DNA from: Diospyros lotus
Taxonomy: Eukaryota > Streptophyta > Magnoliopsida > Ericales > Ebenaceae
Direction: 5' to 3'
Assembly: GCF_014633365.1 (NCBI RefSeq)
Contig: NC_068349.1
Location: forward strand, 18,862,753 to 18,926,752
DNA length: 64,000 nt
Under the pieces are notes generated by a model. That model did not search any database, was not told the DNA's origin, and worked only from the letters and a program-made list of their open reading frames with translations. The position numbers and the translations under genes were made by a program. Positions 58,101 through 64,000 of the stretch are shown in pieces. How positions within the stretch are numbered: the stretch's first letter is position 1; every line of letters starts with the position of its first letter.

Positions 58101-58649
58101 TTCTCACCTTCCACAAGAAAGTACTATCATTGTATGGTTGTTACTTTCTTGGAAAACCAACCTTTTTTATCCCAATAACCACCATTCAAGGGGAGAGTGA
58201 GTTTACAAGTGAATGTCAATCTTGGAATGTTGAGAATCTCTCTAATCATACACCTTTTACATCATTGTCTCCCAATTATAGTACTAGCAAAACTCGCACA
58301 ATAGTCCAGCTACCCAAAATTCATAATTCTCCTTCTTAATTCGAGTCAAATCTTCTTGAGTCTAACCCTATCAAAGTCGACTTACCAACAAATATAGAGC
58401 TTTGTGTTTACTCCAAGAGAGGAAGTGCTCAAAATTATGGAGAACTATGATTACTGACCAAACCTAACCAAGAGCCCAATTCGGATTCAATGAATAAAGG
58501 TAACATTTTTTTTTTTCAAAATATTCCTAGTGAGACACCTGGGAAAGATTTGAGTTGCATTACAGAAATGAGTGAGATCATGCATGCAACATCCCTTTCA
58601 TAATTACATCTCTTACAAGAGTCTTTCACCAAATTTATGAGCATTTGTA

Positions 58650-59990
58650 ACCAATTTGACACAATTTAGGTCCCCACCAACATCCAAGAGGCTCTCAAAG
58701 GTCCCTCATGGAAGTCAGCTGTTTTGGATAAGATGCGTGCCTTAGAGAAGAATCAGACATGGAAGTCACTAGTTTGCCTTTAGGTAAAAACCCGATTGGA
58801 TGAGATTTGATTTTTACAATAAAGTATAAGGAAGATGAGAGTGTTGACAAGTATAAAGCTCATCTTGTTGCAAAAGGTTTCACCCAATCTTATGGTATTA
58901 ACTACCAATAAACCTTTACACTTGTGGCTAAGCTTAAGACTATTTGGGTTCTCTTATCTCTAATAACAAACTTAGATTGGCCACTATTTCAACTTGATAT
59001 GAAGAATACATTCTCAAATGGTGATTTAGAAGAAGAAGTGTATATGAAGATCCCCCTCAAGTTTTGAGACACGAGCTACAAAGAATCAAGTGTGCAAGTT
59101 AAAAAGATCATTATATGGCCTTAAGCAGTCATTGAGAGCTTTGTTAGGTTTGTAAGAGTGGTGAAGCTTCACGACTACTCCTAATGTCAAGTTGACCATA
59201 CACTATTCATGAAAAGATCTCCTAGAGGTAAAATGTCCACATTGATTATATATGTTAATGATATTATTGTCACTGGTGATTTCACAAAAGAAATTGTTGG
59301 TCTAAAGAAAACTCTCACTAAAGAGTTTGAGATCAAAGACTTAGAAAATCTCTGGTATTTCTTAGGAATGAAGGTGGCTAGATCTAGCAATGGAAACTCT
59401 GTCTCAGAAAAAATATGTCTTGGATTTGTTAAAGGAGTGTGGGATGCTATGGTGTAAACTTGCTGACACTCTAATGGAAGCCACCACCAAGCTCGAAAAG
59501 TAAGAGAAGGGTGCTCTAATTGATAAGGGGTTGGTTTTTTAGTTAATGTTATGAGATAATTCATGAATGATCTAAGGGAAGAACATATGGAGGTAGTTTA
59601 TAGAATCTTGAGATACTTGAAGCTAACTCTAGGAAAGGTCTTAAGAAAGGTTTCAATTGAGGGGTAGAAATCTATAGTGACGCAGACTGGTCCAGTTTAA
59701 TCACAAATCAAAGGTCTACATCCGAATACTACACCTATGTGTGAGGAAACCTTGTTACTTAGAGAAGCAAGAAACAATCAGTGGCCTCCAAGAATAATGC
59801 AAAAGTAGAATTCTGCACGATGACACATGGTATTTGTGAAGGGATTTGGATAAAAAGATTACTTAAAGAACTTGAAGTCAAGACTGAAGGCCCTATGAAA
59901 CTCTTTTGCAACAATCAATCTACTATCAATATTGCCAAGAGTCCAGTGCGCCATGATTCCAGACAACTTCTAAATCTTGTTAATTAGTTT
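58650..59990 (+). pseudogene. Copia-C reverse transcriptase and RNase H
   Basis: From 58730, MRALEKNQTWKSL. Then [18 protein letters not shown], the frame 59209-59457 with IIYVNDIIVTGDFTKEIVGL (catalytic YVDD changed to YVND), YFLGMKVARSSNG, and KKYVLDLLKECGM in a shifted frame. RNase H keeps MASKNNAKVEFCTMTHGICE and QSTINIAKSPVRHDSRQ. Inactive. Confidence 0.85.
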
Positions 59991-61560
59991 GATTGCAAAT
60001 TCTTAGGAGTTTCCAAGTTTAAAGATGTGTGATGGGTGTTAAATCCAACAAATAATAAATTCTTGCTCTTAAAAATGTAAATTGTTATAGTGATGAGCAA
60101 AGTCGTATCCATAGGGATTGCTTAGATCTATTCCTTTGAAAATTAAAATAAATAGAAGAAACGATTGGGGGGGTTTTGAATTTTGGAATTTAAACAATCT
60201 AAAATAAAACAAATGCAAGGATATGAATTAATGGAAAATCAGTTTAAGCAAGTATCCAGTCCAAGGTATAATCATAGAATTGATTCAAGGAATTGATCAT
60301 TGATGTAAAAATAAAATCCTCCATTCTTTCACTAAATTGGTTATGGTTATTAACAAGCTCTAATAACCTATCCCTCCTTACTTTGATGATAATCAAGACA
60401 AGATCATTGATTATTTCCCTTGTTAATAAACAACCCTAAACAAGCTCTTAAGGTTTACTTTATCAACAATGTTAATTACTAGAAAGATGACCAATTCTAA
60501 CCAATGAATACACAAACTCGATTCATTTAAGCTAGATTATATATCTCTATAACATAAGTTAAAAACCCATTTGTAATCAATTATGTTATTTGCCACCAAT
60601 ATTAGAACATCTAAACAATTACGGATTCATATTTCTAAATGGCGATATATTGTTCTGACAATTATACAACGGGCCCTTTGTATTAATTAATCGAAACAAT
60701 AATTTCAACAAATATAGAAGATATATAAATAAAGAAAGAATAAGAGAATAATGAAAATCAATTCGATCTCACAATTCCTGCAAAATCAAAACTTCGATTA
60801 TCCTTGTACTAGAATAAAAGTTTAGCAACCCATCAAAAATAAAAGAAAACACCTAAGGGAGAAAGAAAAGGATATGCCACGTGCGCCACTGTTGTGCCTG
60901 TGAATCTTCTACTATGTTCTCCTCAATTGCATCGCTTTGCTGCTTCTGCGTCCTTGCCTTTTGCATTGCTTTCATTAATATATATATGTGTATGCAGTGC
61001 CCTTCGTCTTCAACTCCATGGGCCTTGAATTATCCAATCACATTGCACATGCGTGGGCCTTAATTTGAAATATCATATTATTATAATATTCTTGCTTTCA
61101 ATTGCACCTTCAACATCACAACTTCCTGGACTTCAATTTTAACTTCAATTGCACATGTGGCCCTTAATTAAAGTATTATATTTAGTCTTCAATTCAACTC
61201 CAATTCCAATTCTAATTCCATGCATGGCTCACTACTTCACTTTTGCTCCATCTTTCCTACAAAATTAATAAATAAAATTCATATAAAAACATGTAGGAAA
61301 ATCAAAATATGTGGAATTTATTTTTTTAATTTTTATTTATTTATTTATTTATTTATATTTTATTATATTTTTAAATATAATTTATTTAGCTTTGCCAATA
61401 ATGTCCCATACATCAAGAATCATCACAAATGAGTACTATAAGCATAAAACATGCTAAATTTGGCTAAATGTAAGGAAAATAAAATATAAAATTATGAGTT
61501 TATCAATGTGATTAGTTTTCCTTTTTGTATATATAAAGCTCATGTGTAGTCCTTTGATGA
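59991..61560. other. Spacer with AT-rich repeats; no gene seen
   Basis: A block 'gagcaaagtcgtatccatagg' near 60096 resembles a motif found in some minus-oriented plant gypsy LTRs (gtcgtatccacaggga), but no ends were found. A TTTA-rich tract lies at about 61330-61370. Repeated 'cttcaattccaattcc' phrases lie at 61100-61220. Confidence 0.4.
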
Positions 61561-62103
61561 TTAAGAGAAATTAACTTTCTCCACAATTCTAATGTTGTTT
61601 ACTTGTTTCATCAAATCCTCAACCATTGAAGTAGTAACACTATAAATATCATGATGCTTCATTGCTATGTTGTGCACTTCATTTAGGGCTTTTTGGAGAT
61701 TCCAAGCTTTAAGAGGGGTAAGCTCGGTATCTTGTGAGGTACTAACCAATCCACACCAAACATGCAAACTCCTATGTCTATGAGTAAAGAGTCCATCTAT
61801 CCAAATGTAGTATTCAAGAATTGCCTTCATTCGGTAACAATACTTCATTATATATAAAATAGCAGTAGTTTCAAATTTCGTGTATGCTACAACTAAATTA
61901 TCTTTTAGATGGAATGCATCATACAGTATGTGAATCCACTTTTCATCCACTTCATACAAAACATCATATGATGTGACTCTATCACTCTCATTCACTTGAT
62001 CATGAGAACAATTGCATTTGACTTCTTTAAATTTTCTCTGAAATTTCGCAAATATTTTCTTGTGGGCACTCTCCCAACATGAGTTTCTAATGGATGGATG
62101 CAC
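61561..62103 (-). pseudogene. FAR1-related (MULE transposase-derived) C-terminal fragment
   Basis: 180 open codons ending in a stop. KKIFAKFQRKFKEVK, DQVNESDRVTSYDVLYEVDE, KWIHILYDAFHLKDNLVVAY, TKFETTAILYIMKYCYRM and ILEYYIWIDGLFTHRHRS follow the order of FAR1-RELATED SEQUENCE proteins around the SWIM zinc finger and the 'IP.YIL.RWT+.A' block. In true members the finger reads C-x-C(K)KFE..GILC.H. Here those Cys and His residues are gone (AYTKFETTAILYIMKYC). FAR1/FRS proteins are light-signalling transcription factors derived from MULE transposases. The N-terminal FAR1 and transposase domains are absent: gypsy sequence begins just upstream. I call it a pseudogene, though the frame is open. Confidence 0.7.
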
Positions 62104-62403
62104 TGAAAATGGGGTTTGGTTCTCCTTGTTACCAAGCCCTCACTATCCTTTTCATCATGATGACATTATAAAGCATTTGAATACTATTCAAGAAACTGTT
62201 ATGTACTTTCAATTGGGGAAGTTTGTTACATGTGAGGGTAGTAATGTAGTTAGTTGCAACTATTGGCAGATTGGGCAAGGGAGATCAGTATATAAACTGA
62301 TTGATCCCTCTTATTGAAGCATCGAGAAGTTAATGAGAATTATCTCTTTCTCCCTACAACTCTCTTTGTAGGATTCATTGTCAGGCTCTAACACTGACAA
62401 TTT

Positions 62404-62415
62404 TGGTATCAAAGC
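62404..62415 (+). promoter_or_regulatory. tRNA-Met primer-binding site of the gypsy element
   Basis: TGGTATCAAAGC lies five bases after the LTR end ACTGACA. It differs by one base from the common TGGTATCAGAGC. Confidence 0.8.
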
Positions 62416-62512
62416 GCAATTCATGACTAAAGTTCTCTAAGAACCCAAATCGATGGTGGATTGTACACGCATGAAGAACTTCAAATCTCAATTATAGTAA
62501 TTCAGTTCGACG

Positions 62513-63610
62513 ATGTCCAATTTTCAAAATAGAGCCGATTTATTGGATATTGGATCTACTTGGAATCATAAAGTGATTATGGCAGTTGATCGAAAGTTGG
62601 AAAGCTCCATGGAAAGGCTAGAGCGGAGATTAGATAGAGCCATCTCACAGATTTGGGAGGAGATAAGAGTGTAATTCAAGGATCAGCTTCAATAGTTTAT
62701 GGCGATGTTCACTTGCCAAAATTTTATAAGAATCTCCCTTGACTTTCCTCATAGAGAGAGGACGAATCTCATCTTACCCGGGCATGGGGTGAACAATCGA
62801 ATGATCAGAACCTCTAAAATTAAGGTGGATCCTATAGAAGTAAGAAAGACAGTGGTAGATAGAAAGCAGGAGGGCCAGGCTATCCAAAACCAACTTGGGT
62901 TTCCTATACCCCAGATGGAGATTCCATTGTTCGAAGGGATCAACCTAAGGTGATGGTTGAGGAGGTGCGAACAAATGTTTAATCGGTACAATATACCAGA
63001 GGGATAGAGAGTAACCTTGGTCATGACTTATTTCAATGATATAGGGGATGCTTGGTATCAAGGATGGTTGAGGGTAAGAGACGATTCTACGTGGGAGAAG
63101 TTTGCTAAGAAGTTGTGTGAGAAGTTCAATGAAAGAAGTATGATGGATATGGTGGAAGAATTCAACAAGCTTAGGCAGTGTGGGGAGGTGCATGCCAATT
63201 AACTTAGATTTGAAGAGTTAAGATCACTCATGCTCAACCATAACCCCCATCTATTCGATGCTTATTTTGTTTATACTTTTGTCAATGGTTTGAGTGATTT
63301 GCTATGGCCAATGGTGAAATGATACAACCTCAAATGATTAAGCAAGCTACCGAGAGTGCCATACTGTAGAAATTAGTGATAGAGGCCTTGATGAAGAAAC
63401 AAAGGCAACAATCTAGAGAGGTAATTCTAGGAATAACATCATAGGGGAGTAAAGGGTATGGCAAGGAGATTGTTAGATTTTAAGGCCAAAAGTTTGGGGG
63501 GCCCAAGCTCTAGCCACATGATGCAACCACAAGGTGGGAGATTGATAGAACAAAGGAGGCAGGTAGGGCCATGCTTTAAGTGTGGAGACAAATACTATCC
63601 TATTTAATAA
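62513..63610 (+). pseudogene. Ty3-gypsy gag
   Basis: MSNFQNRADLLDIGSTWNHK, then LESSMERLERRLDRAISQIW. After stops, PQMEIPLFEGINLR, WLRRCEQMFNRYNIPEG, TYFNDIGDAWYQGWLRVRDD, FAKKLCEKFNERSMMDMVEE, FEELRSLMLNHNPHLFDAYF, FVNGLSDLLWPMVK. This is the retrotrans_gag core of plant gypsy elements (LP.FEG.NP..W+..CE..F). The knuckle reads CFKCGDKYYPI and loses its His and last Cys. At least five stops. Confidence 0.85.
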
Positions 63611-63659
63611 TGTAAGCAAAAACTTCTACTTTTAGAAATAGAAGATGGAGTGGTGATTG

Positions 63660-64000
63660 AGGAGGGATAAATAAGTGAATCAGTTGAGTATGAAGGTAAG
63701 GACAATGGGGAGATATCCATACAAGCGTTGAAGGGCTTAACAAATAACATGATCATCAAAGTAGAGGGAAGGGTGAAGGATTGTAGCCTCATGATTCTAA
63801 TAAACTGTGAGAGCACCCACAATTTTCTAGATAAGGGGACAACTCAGAGATTGAATTGTCAACTCACAGGTACACAACCCCTAAGTGTGACAGTGGCCAA
63901 TGGGAAAAAAAATATTGAAGTTAGCATGCATCGACTTCTGTTGGGAGATGCTGGGAGAGGAATTCGAAGCTAAGTTGAGATTACTAAGGTTGGGGGGTTG
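63660..64000 (+). pseudogene. Ty3-gypsy protease
   Basis: The frame 63728-63973 contains GRVKDCSLMILINCESTHNF followed by LDKG, the gypsy aspartic protease where LIDSGSTHNF is usual. Here the catalytic Asp is Asn and Gly is Glu, so it is inactive. It ends with a stop before the window edge. Confidence 0.8.

Larger units (their letters stand above)
56060..59990 (+). mobile_element. Copia-C: decayed Ty1-copia interior without LTRs
   Basis: gag (56060-56600), protease (56810-56960), integrase (57150-58100), reverse transcriptase (58700-59640) and RNase H (59640-59990) follow in the usual order on the plus strand. Frames are broken throughout. Neither LTR is present: the left side joins a Tekay-like end and the right side fades after 59990. 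Confidence 0.85.
62190..64000 (+). mobile_element. Ty3-gypsy element, 5' part, running off the right edge
   Basis: An LTR ends ...CTAACACTGACA at 62399, with a TATA box (agtatataaactg, about 62289). A primer site TGGTATCAAAGC follows at 62404. Then gag (62513-63330), a damaged knuckle and protease. The LTR start was not fixed (probably between 62100 and 62200). The window ends in the protease-RT linker. Confidence 0.8.

Noticed and set aside
60030..60130. Athila-like LTR end
   Set aside because: Only one short motif (gtcgtatccatagg) fits; no ends, primer site or coding support.

Overview
This is a gene-poor, AT-rich, transposon-packed stretch of a flowering-plant nuclear genome, probably a eudicot. 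The evidence is plant-type spliced genes (WRKY, GH9 class B endoglucanase, type-one protein phosphatase), plant LTR-retrotransposon lineages (SIRE-like, Angela-like and other Ty1-copia; Tekay-like and other Ty3-gypsy), CACTA, hAT and Harbinger-like DNA elements, and an RTE-type LINE remnant. Nothing bacterial, viral or organellar was seen. No lineage was checked against a database.

Layout. 1-2086: the first exon of a WRKY group IIc gene on the minus strand (1590-2086). Its intron runs off the left edge and holds a foldback element. 3.1-16.3 kb: one old minus-strand SIRE-like copia element. Its gag holds a solo LTR (4946-6644). Its 5' LTR (6883-16279) is burst open by nested insertions: a solo LTR (7764-14628) that itself holds a second solo LTR (8390-11534) and a CACTA element (12424-14363), and a hAT element (14641-16005) that holds a smaller hAT element (15106-15798). 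Most boundaries carry target-site duplications readable in the sequence. 16.3-22.6 kb: spacer, then a complete eight-exon GH9 endo-beta-1,4-glucanase gene on the plus strand (19876-22588, 517 aa).

25.1-51.5 kb: a protein phosphatase 1 catalytic-subunit gene on the minus strand. Exons 2 and 3 lie at 25.1-26.4 kb. The only matching first exon lies at 51362-51539. The exons join in phase through a split glycine codon and predict an uninterrupted 320-aa enzyme, so intron 1 would be 24,941 bp. That intron holds a copia element (Copia-A, 28842-43709) carrying four further insertions: a small gypsy-derived element, the nearly complete Copia-B, a Harbinger-like element and a SIRE-like solo LTR. It also holds other TIR elements, a collapsed copia copy and a LINE fragment.

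52-64 kb: a graveyard of retroelement pieces. It contains an Angela-like LTR, head-to-head Tekay-like LTR pieces, a decayed copia (Copia-C) with a triplicated integrase segment, a FAR1-related (MULE-derived) pseudogene, and the 5' part of a Ty3-gypsy element that runs off the right edge.

Three host genes look functional or partly so: WRKY (incomplete in the window), GH9 and PP1. They share no pathway and are neighbours only by position. Most short ORFs outside them are transposon debris or chance.
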